The notes below the pieces were generated by a model. It worked only from the letters and a program-made list of their open reading frames with translations. It ran no database searches and was not told where the DNA came from. 64,000 nucleotides of DNA from Gnetum montanum (Eukaryota; Streptophyta; Gnetopsida; Gnetales; Gnetaceae), in NCBI GenBank assembly GCA_015680685.1, contig MNCI01000851.1, positions 375,619 to 439,618 of the forward strand, read 5' to 3'. Shown in pieces: positions 24,297 through 34,640 of this stretch. Both the position numbers and the translations under genes were made by a program. Every line of letters starts with the position of its first letter. Position 1 is the first letter of the stretch.

Positions 24297-24611
24297 CTAT
24301 TGTTGGTTAAAACGTCTGCAATTGAATTCGTAATACCCATCTGGATATCTTTGCTTTGATTTCTTACACCACTTCATCCTCAACTTATGCTTTGGGATTT
24401 TGTGACGGATGTTTCCATTTTTAAAAGAGGCGATGGGCATACAGAAACCGAGAAACAGAAAATACAAGAATGTTATTAACGTGGTTGACAACAGACAACC
24501 ATATATATCTTTCAAACATAGTAATACACTATCATAATTTGCCGGTCCTTACTGTACGTTACTGTAAAGTCGTCTCAAGTAAATGTTTACCGGGATGAAC
24601 CTCACATGTCA

Positions 24612-24745
24612 TACATTATAACACCGACCATGAACACCAATAATACATCATAAAATCCAGAAGACATAGCAAGCTCACAAATCTTACATTATAGCACTGA
24701 CGATGAACGCCAATAATACATCATAAAATCCAAAAGACATAGCAA
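24612..24745. repeat. 73-bp tandem duplication
   Basis: TACATTATAACACCGACCAT at 24612 recurs as TACATTATAGCACTGACGAT at 24685, followed in both by a nearly identical AATACATCATAAAATCCA-AAGACATAGCAA tail. The few differences show it is not an assembly artefact. Confidence 0.85.
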
Positions 24746-24979
24746 AAACAATGATTTAGTGGTATAACTGTATAGATCTCGATTAATGAGTTCCCATCCG
24801 GTCACAAATTTACAAAACCCACTGCGTGGAGTCATGGACAGTGCATATTTCACAGAGTAACCACATATGATGAGATTCCACTTGTAACACAGTAACCATC
24901 ACATAACCGTTCGTAAACAAGAAGAAAAACACGCAAACCAGACAAAAAAAAACTCATCAAGCAGACCAGAAAACCACAT

Positions 24980-25270
24980 TAACCATGGCGCACACGCTTG
25001 CTAGGGGACAGGGCCAACATCCTCTGCATATAATCCGCACCACCACCAACATCTCCGCAACCTTCAGCATTTCCGAAGCCTCCAACACTATGCGCCGGAG
25101 ATTCTTGATTCGAGATAAATTTTGACGAACTGTTTGCATCGGATTCGGCAGAGAGCGTACAGAAGCGCATTGTTACGTATTTCATAATTTCCAATGAAAT
25201 TTTGTCTAGATTTATACATATACATTGAAATGGTCCGCTTGCCTTGCCTCGTATTTGCCATGTCTGCATT
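24980..25270 (-). other. Possible last exon of an unidentified gene
   Basis: On the minus strand one frame ends SPSKRVRHG then a stop at about 24983, preceded by a Ser/Gly-rich stretch (SVGGFGNAEGCGDVGGGADY). The local base composition is less AT-rich than the flanks. A second frame is also open across part of the interval, and I cannot fix the acceptor site. It lies downstream of three better-supported exons (26396-27081) on the same strand, across the N gap, and could be their 3' continuation. That link is inference. Confidence 0.25.
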
Positions 25271-25744
25271 TTGCATTAAAATCTTACATATCTTCTCCTG
25301 TTCTGAATCATACCAAAAATTTCATTTCATTGTTAAGTCGCAAGCAAGTAATCAAGATTCATGGCGTCGGCATGAAACGGACCACATAAAACAAGGGAGT
25401 ACGAATAAATAAACAAACACAGGAAAATCACAAAAGGGCTACTATGGCAAGTTGGTAACCGAAGGACGAAGGGGCAAGTATGGGTCATAAGGAAAGTTTT
25501 GGACGGGGCGTGCAAGTAAAACATTGCGTTTGCATGGATTCGCCTGGCTTTGGGAGCGTCAAAGGTTCCGCCATGACTCACACATTCACGCGTGTTTATT
25601 GTTCATTGCTGGTTTTTGCTCTTTTTATCGTATCTCTTCTGAAAAAAGAAAAAACAAAACAGGGTCACCGTCATGGGTCATGAGTCATGAACATGATGAC
25701 GGATGGATGCTTGTTCAACTTTTTTAGAAATCTGTTTGCTTATA

Positions 25745-25961
25745 NNNNNNNNNNNNNNNNNNNNNNNNNNNNNNNNNNNNNNNNNNNNNNNNNNNNNNNN
25801 NNNNNNNNNNNNNNNNNNNNNNNNNNNNNNNNNNNNNNNNNNNNNNNNNNNNNNNNNNNNNNNNNNNNNNNNNNNNNNNNNNNNNNNNNNNNNNNNNNNN
25901 NNNNNNNNNNNNNNNNNNNNNNNNNNNNNNNNNNNNNNNNNNNNNNNNNNNNNNNNNNNNN
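25745..25961. other. Assembly gap (217 N)
   Basis: A run of N is directly visible. Any open frame drawn across it is an artefact of unread bases. Confidence 1.
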
Positions 25962-26395
25962 GTGCTACTCACAGGTAGTTGTTGAACAAAAGTATTAGCA
26001 GACCTGAGTTATAAATTTGGTTGAGGCTTGAGGCTTAATTTCATTTTTGAAAATATTGGAACGAGTAATAAAAGGATTTCATTTTATTGCTGTCATTTTG
26101 GTTGTTGTAGAAATTATATGTTTAAGCCAGATTATGGCTCCTGAATAAGGAAATGGATTCAATGCCCTCATTACCTTTGCAAATTTTCTTGCTTCAATTT
26201 AATGGTGATATTGCAATCTTCTGTACAATTTTTAAGCATTAGCAATATTTTGGATTTACATTGTACTTGTTCTATATTTTACAATGTATTTTTATGATAT
26301 ATAAGATTTAATTTTAAAAAAAAACTAATATATTTAAATTCTCTATCACGTCCCAGCTATGAACCCGTGCGCACTTGTTCTTGAGGCACACATAC

Positions 26396-27081
26396 CCAAA
26401 CATGTTCAGAATCATGAATCCTGGATTCCTGGCTTCCACGAATTGGATTCTTTTGATGCATAGCTCCAACATTTCCGTAACTAGAACCACCAACGTTTTT
26501 GGAACCTCCATCATCTTTAAGTGAACACATGATAAATAAACAATAAAACTTGAAGTATGTTCATCTGGAGGTGAAATTTGTCTCCCAATTCCAAATTTTG
26601 ATCAGCCCCAAAACGACTAAACCTAGTTAACCAGTACCTACCTTTTTTCCCTCCAAATAATTTTTTGTTACGGTAGAAGCACAGTGAAAGAACGTGCTCT
26701 TGGTGTATTTCCATGTCTTGCATGACAAGCTTTTCTCCACCAGATTCTTCGACTTTAAGTACATCAATTCCTTTTACTTGTGGATTATGAAACCATTCTT
26801 AAAAACGTTATTCCAAATTTAAAAATAAATACGAAACATAGGAATATAAACATTAAGAGAGAAACGAAAGAACGGCAAAAGCATGGAACAGAGGGGAGTA
26901 GAATATGAGCAATAACCTGCCTATGTAGTATGTTCCAGTTCACCTGGTTGTTCCTCAATAGGAGCACAGCAACCAATATGAGCCAACACACTCTTACAGT
27001 AACCGTGAAGTTTGTAACCTGTTCGAATTATACTATTCTTAGTACGAGCAACGGCACGGGAGGGGGAGTTTTTCAATCCAT
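26396..27081 (-). CDS. Three phase-consistent exons of an unidentified host gene (partial)
   Basis: On the minus strand three exons can be read: 27081-26944, 26797-26642 and 26514-26396. Donors are GTGAAC, GTAGGT and GTATGT; acceptors are ACACAG (entering 27081), TTTAAG and TTAAAG. The two introns are 146 and 127 bases. The joins keep phase (G|AA and G|AT), and no stop occurs across about 137 codons. The first exon includes GYKLHGYCKSVLAHIGCC, the second NPQVKGIDVLKVEESGGEK and EIHQEHVLSLCFYRN, and the third a Ser/Gly/Asn-rich tail with GSSYGNVGAMHQ. I do not recognise the family. Upstream exons and a start codon were not identified, and the 3' continuation runs toward the N gap. No inactivating change is visible, unlike the transposon frames around it. 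Confidence 0.55.
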
Positions 27082-27089
27082 CTGTGTAA

Positions 27090-29266
27090 ATAAAGGAATT
27101 TTTGCGTGTTTTGGTTATCTGAGTAGTGTATGAATCGCCTGGACGTTTTTCAAGGAGGAGTATTGACTAACGCATTCACCACGGAGGATTTTTCCCAACA
27201 GAGCACTTTATCATGAGTTCTAGTTTATAGAGCTGTAATTGCACTTTTCTGTTTGGTTATCCTTCTACGGTATTCTGCCAACACCCAAATTTGTTCACCG
27301 TTGATTTGAGCCGATGCTTGATCCGCGCAGAAAAAAAGTATTATAAGTATTATCTCCGGTGCAGAATAGAATCTTCAGCTTCTGCAGCTTTTCGTCCTTC
27401 CCTGTAGTACCAAGCTTCACAGGTACGCGTGAAGCCAAATGCGCCAAGCCAGCGAGCATAACAAGTGCGACTGTTTTTATCCGTCCGAAATGATTATGGT
27501 TATTCGGCTGTCAGCGGATGTTATACGTAAGCCGACCTATTTTATTTCACGGTGATGCTCGTGGATAACGTCTGTAAACATTTTTATTCAAACTTGTAAT
27601 CGTACAAGTCCCGGTGGATGTGAACAAGATCCCTTGCTAGTTGTCATCTCATCTCTGACCTCTTTAATTTAGTAGGTATTGTTGGAATTAATAAGTTGAT
27701 GATAGATATACCCAAGATCTATAGTAGTTTATAATTCAGTGCAAAGATTGAAGGGTTATCAAACCTAAAATAATTTGACTCTATGTACACTCCAAGATAA
27801 ATAGTCAACATATTGCATTAAAAGAATTATGGAAAAATATAACAAAATACATTATAATTAGTTGCAATGAGGAAAATCTAAAAATTAATGTTTTATTGAA
27901 GTTGAAGAGAAAACAAAATGATAAATCTTCTAATGTATTATATTGGCTATAATTCTTAGTGTACATATAATCAAACAAAATGATAGCCCAAAAAACATAA
28001 TTAATTTAAGAACATCAAGAAAAATCTAGTCCCAGATTTTAGCATGAATGCTCAATTGGCTCTTAATATAAATAAATGGAAGAAAAGAATTAATATAAAA
28101 CCCACAAAGTTTGAGATAACACCCAAATGATAATAATGACTAAAAACTGGACAAATGGAAATATTCAAAATGATAGAATTATGAGTAAAAGGCAACCTAT
28201 CACTGTAAAGCTTCTCTTATTCTTTTGAGAAACTAAAATACAGGTGGTCCACATCATTCAAGACTAACATATCACTATAAAGTCCCTCATCCATGAAGTC
28301 CTCGTCATTCAATCTTAAATCATATTTTATGCTTTCATAGGGCAAGTTTCGGGCAAATCAAATCAAATTGGTTTTTAACAAAGGAAAGGGCAAATTTGGG
28401 ATATCAAATTGATTTTTAACAATCAAGATTTTAGCTGGGAATTTATCAAGAATTAAATTCTTGAAGGAAATGTTATTTTGCTCTTCCAATAAGCATCCAA
28501 CAATAAACATGTGGAAATCTTCTTCATCATCTCTTCTAAACAAACTCCAAAGTTTGCTTATGGTACACAACATTGTTTTAACAAGATTAATAACATCAAT
28601 CCAATTGCCATTAATATTCACAAAAATAAATTTACAATACCTAAATATTTCTACATCAAGTGGCATATGCACTTTCAAGATAGAAAGAGCATGTTAATGT
28701 TGTATGCTTTTAATAGTTCATCAAGATAACAAGCATGTTTGCAAATCATTGATGTTCCAATGTTGAAATAGTTCTTTTAAATGGTAGGCAGAACACAATT
28801 TCAAGCAACAATTCTTACTGCCGAACATCAAGAATGTTTGTAAGGCATCATTGGAAAGACATGAACTTGAATGACATTGAGTAGTTTAAACACTGAAGTT
28901 TTTTGGAAGCAGCCAATTAACTCTGAAGAAATAGCTGAGCTGTCTATCACCCTAAGGATAGGCAAAAGGATTTTCATTAAAAAAAAAAACTCTCACATCA
29001 AACAAAATCTAAAACCCAAGAGTTCTCATTATGGTACAGACAAATACGCTCATAAACATGTGGAAGCTATAAAAGAATGTTGCACAAAGAAAGGTGTCAT
29101 TATATATTTTTGAAAGCTGAATGTATTTCAGCAAGAATCTTAATATTTTGTTCCAACCGTAGATCAAAACCGGGACTTTCATTTTCGAGCTGTGTACTTG
29201 GTATCTTGTGGAAAAGAGAACCCTTTATTTCTCCTCTCTTTTCTTCTTTAAAACCATGCACGTTTC
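27090..29266. other. Low-copy-looking DNA without recognised gene
   Basis: 27130-27660 is less AT-rich and may hold upstream parts of the minus-strand gene, but no exon could be supported. 27700-29266 is AT-rich. A 106-codon open frame on the minus strand (28678-28358) shows no domain I know and is of a length that can arise by chance here. Confidence 0.35.
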
Positions 29267-29526
29267 TGTTGGAGAATGATTCAAACTTGATAGCTTTATT
29301 AACAGCTTCTTGACATTTTTTTGTTTTGAGATCATCACTAAGATAGTGCACAGATTTTCTGTAATTCAGTTGCATTGTAAAGCCTATATAAAGGCGGTTT
29401 AGTATTGAATAATGAGTGGGACTTAAGCAATAAAAACAGAGCATTTGCTTCATGTAATCTTCTCTCTTTTGTTCTGGATTATCCTCTCCTTTGTCCCTCT
29501 GTTTTTGTTATCCCTTCCCATCAAAG

Positions 29527-29538
29527 TGGTATCAGAGC
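29527..29538 (+). other. Primer-binding site, tRNA-iMet
   Basis: TGGTATCAGAGC is an exact match to the classical plant copia primer-binding site, three bases after the LTR end. Confidence 0.9.
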
Positions 29539-29591
29539 AGGTTTTCATTTCTTTGCTGGGCATGGGTGAGTAATTTGAGAGCAAAACCATC

Positions 29592-30625
29592 ATGGCAACT
29601 GATAGCAATACTGTGAGTGTCTCTCAACCTATGATTCTTATCTTCACAGGTGAAAATTATGAATTCTGGAGCATCAAAATGAAGACTCTATTCAAGTCTC
29701 AAGATCTTTGGGACTTGGTAGAGAATGGGTTTGCAAATCGTGATGATGAACAAAGATTGAAAAAAATAAGAAGAGAGACTACGGCACTCCTCTTCATTCA
29801 GAAATCTGTTCATGATTAGTATTTTCAAGAATTGCAGCAGCCACCATTTCGAAGCAAGCTTGGAGTATATTGTAGAAAGAGTTTCTAGGTGATTCAAGGG
29901 TAATTGCTGTGAAACTTCAAACTCTTCATCGTGATTTTGAAAGTTTGCTTATGAAAAATAGAGAATCAATGCAAGATATTTTTTATGTAGAACATCAGGG
30001 ATTGTTAACTAAATGAGGTCCTTTGGAGAAAACATTACTGATCAAACAATTGTTGCAAAAGTTTTAAGGAGTTTGACTCCCAAGGTTGACCATGTAGTGG
30101 CTGCAATTGAAGAATCTAAGGATCTCACCAATTTTTCATTAGATGAACTAGTGGGTTCTTTGCAAGCACATGAAACAAGATTGAACAAGACAACTAAAAA
30201 GAATGAAAAAAAGGCATTTCATGTGAAGGGGGAGTCAAACAACAAGAATGATGATGACTCCAGAAAAGGAGTAAGCAGAAGGCACGGGGGATATTGTGGC
30301 AGAGGCAATTGAGGAAGAGGCAGAGGAGGACGTGGTGTGTAGCATGAGCAAAGACAATCCTGTGAGAAACAAGAGACAATAAAGGCATCCAATGTCATTA
30401 TTGCAAAAGGTTTGGCCATGTCAAAGCCTATTGCTAGAAGAGACAAAAAAATGAAAACCAAGCAAATTATGCTAAAGAAGAGGAAGAGGAGATCAAGCTA
30501 TTTATGACCCAACTGGAAGATTGGAAGACTTCCAATGATGTCTGGTTCTTAGATAGCAGCGGCTCTAATCATATGAGTGGCACACGATCATTGTTTAAAA
30601 AACTTGACGGAGTGACACAAAATGA
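29592..30625 (+). pseudogene. Copia gag with zinc knuckle, truncated in protease
   Basis: ATG at 29592 opens a clean frame (MATDSNTVSV) with FTGENYEFWSIKMKTLF, typical of UBN2-type copia gag. It stops at 29817 and resumes in other frames: 30013-30312 carries LRSLTPKVDHVVAAIEESKD and DELVGSLQAHE. The knuckle CHYCKRFGHVKAYC (about 30392-30433) has the full C-x2-C-x4-H-x4-C spacing. The protease start reads FLDSSGSNHMSG, with DSG altered to DSS. The frame ends at the rearrangement junction near 30630. Confidence 0.8.
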
Positions 30626-30654
30626 AAAGTGAAGCTCAGAGAAGCTCAGAGATG

Positions 30655-30877
30655 ACAAGCTAATGCTCTGTTTTTATTGCTTAATGCCATTCATTATTTA
30701 ATACTCAACCAGTCTTAATATAGGCTTTACAATGCAACTGAATTGCAGACAATTTCAGCACTATCTTAGCTATGATCTCAAAACAGAAAAATAGAAAATC
30801 ACGGAACTAACAAACTGCACAACACCAAGTCAAGAAGCTGTTAATACAGCTGTCAAGTTTAAAACATTCTCCAACCA
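30655..30877 (-). repeat. Inverted partial copy of the copia LTR
   Basis: Read on the minus strand, this segment matches about 29267-29440 in the same order: CATTCTCCAA at 30866 is the LTR start, ATAGGCTTTACAATGCAACTGAATT is shared in complement, and AATGCTCTGTTTTTATTGCTTAA is the last shared part. The final ~60 bases of the LTR are missing. A 10-bp direct duplication, GAAGCTCAGA, sits at the junction (30631-30651). Confidence 0.85.
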
Positions 30878-31028
30878 ACCCTTTCCCTTTTTGGTAAACT
30901 TTTGTTTTTTTCTTGGCCTTTGCCTGCCTTCAAAGCCCACCTGTTGAACATAAACACGATGTTTGTCAATATGTTATTTCTACAGAGATATTCAAACACA
31001 AAGTTGATAAATATTAAGAATGGACAAC

Positions 31029-32052
31029 TCAGTTATAGCAATTTAGACTCAGAGTCTCGTCTTCTTCCTCATCAGTTTCACTACCTCCATCTTCACCCTT
31101 AGCTTGTGGAAGACTGCTAGTCACACTTGAGGACCACACAAGAGGCATAAAAAATATTTCTTTACCGGAGTACTGCATTGCAAATTACGATGTGAAGATG
31201 ATTTTTTTTAAAGAAATAAATCAAAGCTATTAACTCTACAGGAACCATGCATAATAGAGTACCACGTTGAGGAGGAATACAACCAAAACACCCCACCTGA
31301 CATGTTAAAAACTGCGGTGTCCAAGAAACTCGTCCGGAACGCTCAAGCGGCGCGGGCCTGTCCTCTCAATCGGCGGACCCTAAATTCAAATGCATCATCT
31401 AAATTATATAACTATGCCTCTGCATGTTGTTTCATCCTTAAATTTGCTATGCCAGCACCTAAATAAGTATCTAAAAATTCTACAGTTTCAGATTTTGCTG
31501 TTAAAATAATGACAAAATAACAAATAGGAACAAAGCATACCTATGGGGATAATCCACAACCAAGTCACCAGAAAAACCAGATCGTTGTGCAGCAGAAGTT
31601 CTCATTTCAAGTTGAGCAGGGCTTTCAGAATATAATTGCAGTACAGCACGGGAACCTCTTGATAAACATTTTTTAACGTTCAAATGAAAGCTCTGTCGTG
31701 TTTTTGAAGATCGTTACAGAATTTCCAAATAAGAAAAGCTCATTTTGAATAACCGTAACGAACCAGATAAGAAAAGAAGACTATAAAACTTCAAATAAAA
31801 ATGAACAATAACTTCGGCTATAAAAGATACTCTACTTCGATCGTAATCTGGGTTCATTGCAAGATTTGTCAGCATTGCACAGCCACCGCAAACAAATTTA
31901 CAACTTAAAATCAGTTTGCACTTGTCACCGCCACAGATAGTACCATGCATAGCTTCTACTGTGTAACTTAAAAGTCTTTCTGTACATGTAGAAACCTGAA
32001 CAGCTGATATACTGATAGCACCATCAACAGTTCCTGGTCAAATTGATATCCC
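31029..32052 (-). pseudogene. RID2/BUD23 18S rRNA (guanine-N7) methyltransferase pseudogene, 3' exons
   Basis: Four exons of the BUD23 family (Arabidopsis RID2), a nuclear enzyme that methylates a guanine of 18S rRNA during small-subunit assembly, can be read on the minus strand. 32052-31996 gives PGTVDGAISISAVQ and ends at a GT donor. 31885-31836 gives WLCNADKSCNEPRLRSK. 31692-31541 gives CLSRGSRAVLQLY and SGFSGDLVVDYPH, with a GTATGC donor splitting the Ser codon. 31172-31029 gives an acidic tail with SLPQAKGEDGGSETDEEED. Introns are retained, so this is not a processed copy. Damage: TGA at 32040-32038 where Arg is expected, CGG instead of CAG at the second exon's acceptor, TGA at 31682-31680 where Gly is expected, a one-base shift in an A run near 31672, and another near 31129. 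The N-terminal exons with the SAM-binding motif were not found with confidence. Confidence 0.85.
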
Positions 32053-32462
32053 CTAATGCAGTTGAACGATAATTACACATAAATAACCAAGATGAATTGA
32101 ATCAGTTGACATACGATATAAACATTCTCACAATGCCAAGCTTATTGCAATCATCTGGGCCTGATTTCTTTTAATAAAAATGGGATGGGCATTCCAATAA
32201 GATGCAAATATCTCAAACAAATTTTCATTTTATTTATTATGAAAATATGAAACATGTTTCGAATATTCTACTTATTCACATAAAAATTATTGTTCAAAGT
32301 CAAATAGGAGACATGCTGCTAACATTCTGGCAAAAACTAAATGCACCATAAATAAAATATTTATTAATGGGTTAAATGCTAATTAGGATAATCAGATATC
32401 AATTTGCAAAAAGAAATATGACAGACATTCACTGATGGCAGAAATAAAAAGAAATGCTAATG

Positions 32463-34090
32463 GCTTCACTGATGGCGCTGCTGCGCCTCTGCAGAATTCC
32501 GGCATTGCGTTCAGAAACTGCGCCATGCCTGCTCCGTCGCTCATGACGTGGTTGTAGTTTGTGCCCACTACGAATCCCCCGCACTTGAGCATCGTCACCT
32601 GCAATCAATCAGGGTTGCAAATTCACAGTCAGGGTAAATTCGCTGTACAGTTGTTTTGGGTTGGAAATAAAACAAAATATATTAACATAAAAAATAAGAA
32701 TCAGAAAATAAAGCTGAGGTTGATCGAGTAAAGGTGAAAACCTCTTAAATTAAGAAAAAAGTATCTATTTTTCATTGTCTAGTTTAAATGAGTAACAATA
32801 TATTGGATTTTAGAATATATGATTAAATTGCAGCAACAATATCAAAACTAATTTTTAAACCAAGAAAATAAAGGTAATGTGGTAATATTAAAAAAAATTC
32901 CAAGAATTCCTAACTTTTTAAAAGAGTAAAGTTGAAAATATCTTAAATTAAGAGTAAAACATTGAATTTCAAAACATATTGTTAAATTACAGTAACAACA
33001 ATAATAAAACTAAACTTATATCCGCCCTCTGTTACACTTTACAAGCATGCTTGAAATATACTTGTTTGAAAATACAGCTATTTAAAGATTTGAATCCTTT
33101 TTGATGGCAAAAATTTCCAATTAGAAGCATTCGGGCATCAATTTCCAACTCTGCTTTTAATGATTAAAAACTGGGGAAAAACCTATGCTTGCCTCCAAAA
33201 ATGAATTGGAAAAATCCAGTGATTAGGAAAACTAGATGAAAAAACAAAGTAGGATAAAGCCATCTTGGAAACCATTTAATAGACTCTTAAAATATATATT
33301 TTCAAGCATAATGAATGTTTTTAAAGACACTTAAGGGCAAATTCTAACCCTAATGTAAAAGCAGAGGTTAACTCAGCCATGGCGGATGAAAAATCAAAGG
33401 TTAACTCAGCCATAGCGGATGAAAAATCAGATAAATAAATCTGTTATCGAACTCCAAAAGAAAGCAGCTACACATAATATACAAAAAGCCTATTGGTAGA
33501 TTTATTATATTTTATATTTTAAAAAAACACTGAAACCGAATCTACGAATCAACTCAACTCGGCTCAGAATAAAAGATGAACCGGCGGTTAACCATAACCG
33601 CAATCTGTGGCCTTGTAATAAATCATTGGTCACCTGTATCATAAGCAGCGTACAACCTATGATGCTCTCTGACTCATAGATTGTGTAAAGCGGCTGCTCC
33701 CTGCACGGAAATGGCGGTTTCGGGTCACCGAAGTCTGCAAGACTAACGTCGGCAGCTTGGGCCTCAATGAAGAGCACTCCCTGTGCGTTGCAGTCTACGC
33801 AGAGCTTCTTCCTGCCGCAGCCTGCCTGCCATGGGATAATAGGGAACCAGGACTTTTGCAAGAGCTTCTTTCATCACTTTTCTTGGATCTCGGCCGTCCA
33901 TCTCCGGTTTCTGGTGTTTGCGGTAGAAATGCAGCATCAGAAATGGAACTCTTGCCTGGTCATCCATGTGTGACAATGACAGAATCTCAGTCGGAGTGGG
34001 TTCGCACGGAGCCACTAGAACTGGGTCCTCGAGCCTCGCGTAGAAGCATAACGCCTTGGTCTCATTATCATTGTCTGATTGGCAATCCAT
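32463..34090 (-). pseudogene. BAHD acyltransferase, clade V type, frameshifted and 3'-truncated
   Basis: On the minus strand exon 1 starts with ATG at 34090 (MDCQSDNDNETKALCFYARL) and reads PTPTEILSLSHMDDQ and VPYYPMAGRLR, a BAHD hallmark. Near 33820 the frame shifts, continuing as KLCVDCNAQGVLFIEAQAAD and PPFPCREQPLY up to IQ at a GT donor (33633-33632). Exon 2 starts after CAG at 32598 and reads VTMLKCGGFVVGTNYN followed by HVMSDG, the catalytic HxxxD motif. The intron sits at the conserved 'Q' position of BAHD genes. Similarity ends after PSVKP (about 32463). The C-terminal half with the DFGWG motif is absent from the next 1.5 kb, which holds the RID2 pseudogene. Wording resembles benzyl-alcohol benzoyltransferase and taxane-type enzymes (acyl-CoA to alcohol transfer, cytosolic). 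Substrate is unknown. Confidence 0.85.
33365..33430. repeat. 33-bp tandem duplication in the BAHD intron
   Basis: AGGTTAACTCAGCCATGGCG starts at 33365 and recurs with one change at 33398. The period of 33 leaves a plus-strand frame open with an 11-residue repeat (VNSAMADEKSK), but there is no other sign of coding. Confidence 0.85.
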
Positions 34091-34196
34091 GGTTACTGTA
34101 GTCTGTTTGCTTACACAGAGCTACCCTTGCCTACTCTGATTTTTGCTATCGTTTTCCTTCCGACACGGTACTTGTAGGCTCTGTTTGGTTTTCTGG

Positions 34197-34205
34197 ATTT
34201 ATATA
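34197..34205 (-). promoter_or_regulatory. Likely TATA box of the BAHD gene
   Basis: TATATAAAT on the minus strand lies about 107-115 bases upstream of the exon 1 ATG, a usual distance for a plant core promoter with a short leader. No other element was identified. Confidence 0.5.
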
Positions 34206-34640
34206 ACAGTTGCATTCCGAATCCATACTCAAAACACGTTCATGAATAGCATGTTACGTAGCCATGAAATACTGGGTTGAAATATCAGCAACAGCAGCAC
34301 GTAAAAGAAAATCGTTGATGCAGTAGGTGCCAACCCTACCACTCTAAAAGGTAAAAGCTGATTTCAATTCAGGTCTACGCCGATCCAGTGCGTGTTAAGA
34401 ATGAACGCACAATCCAAGGCAGTTTGCATCCTTGTTTTCCTCACTACGTTTGGGAGTAACGTCATTATTAAAGATAACACAGAAAATATACCGCTCAAAC
34501 CAAGTTAGGGGATACATAGTCTATGTTAAATAACGGAAGAATATTCTATTAATGGATTGGCTAAGTTAGGTTATTCTCTGGCATAATGGTGACGAACATC
34601 CATGTATGGAAAAATGGCAAAAAGTTCATGTCATTGTTCA

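Larger units (their letters stand above)
29267..30630 (+). mobile_element. Truncated Ty1/copia element (LTR, PBS, gag, protease start)
   Basis: A 257-bp LTR (29267-29523) begins TGTTGGAGAATG and carries TATATAAAGG near 29391. It is followed by a perfect copia primer-binding site and a gag that runs into the start of protease. The sequence then breaks off near 30630 and an inverted LTR copy follows at 30655-30877. Integrase, reverse transcriptase and RNase H are missing. Confidence 0.8.

Noticed and set aside
25687-25998. Open frames running through the N block on both strands
   Set aside because: They exist only because unread bases contain no stops.
26517-26723. A B3-like reading, WLTRFSRFGADQNLELGDKF
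   Set aside because: This stretch lies in the 127-base intron between two phase-matched exons; removing it restores a consistent frame, so the resemblance is probably chance.
28358-28678. A 106-codon minus-strand frame as a host gene
   Set aside because: No recognisable domain, AT-rich composition, and overlapping frames on the other strand; length is within chance here.
31714-31950. A 78-codon cysteine-containing minus-strand frame as a novel small protein
   Set aside because: It is a shifted reading of the RID2/BUD23 exon at 31885-31836 and its introns.
32110-32220. A further upstream RID2/BUD23 exon
   Set aside because: A few residues (GCATTG-TGA-GAATGT as a decayed ALEREC) can be forced to fit, but splice sites and enough matching residues are lacking.
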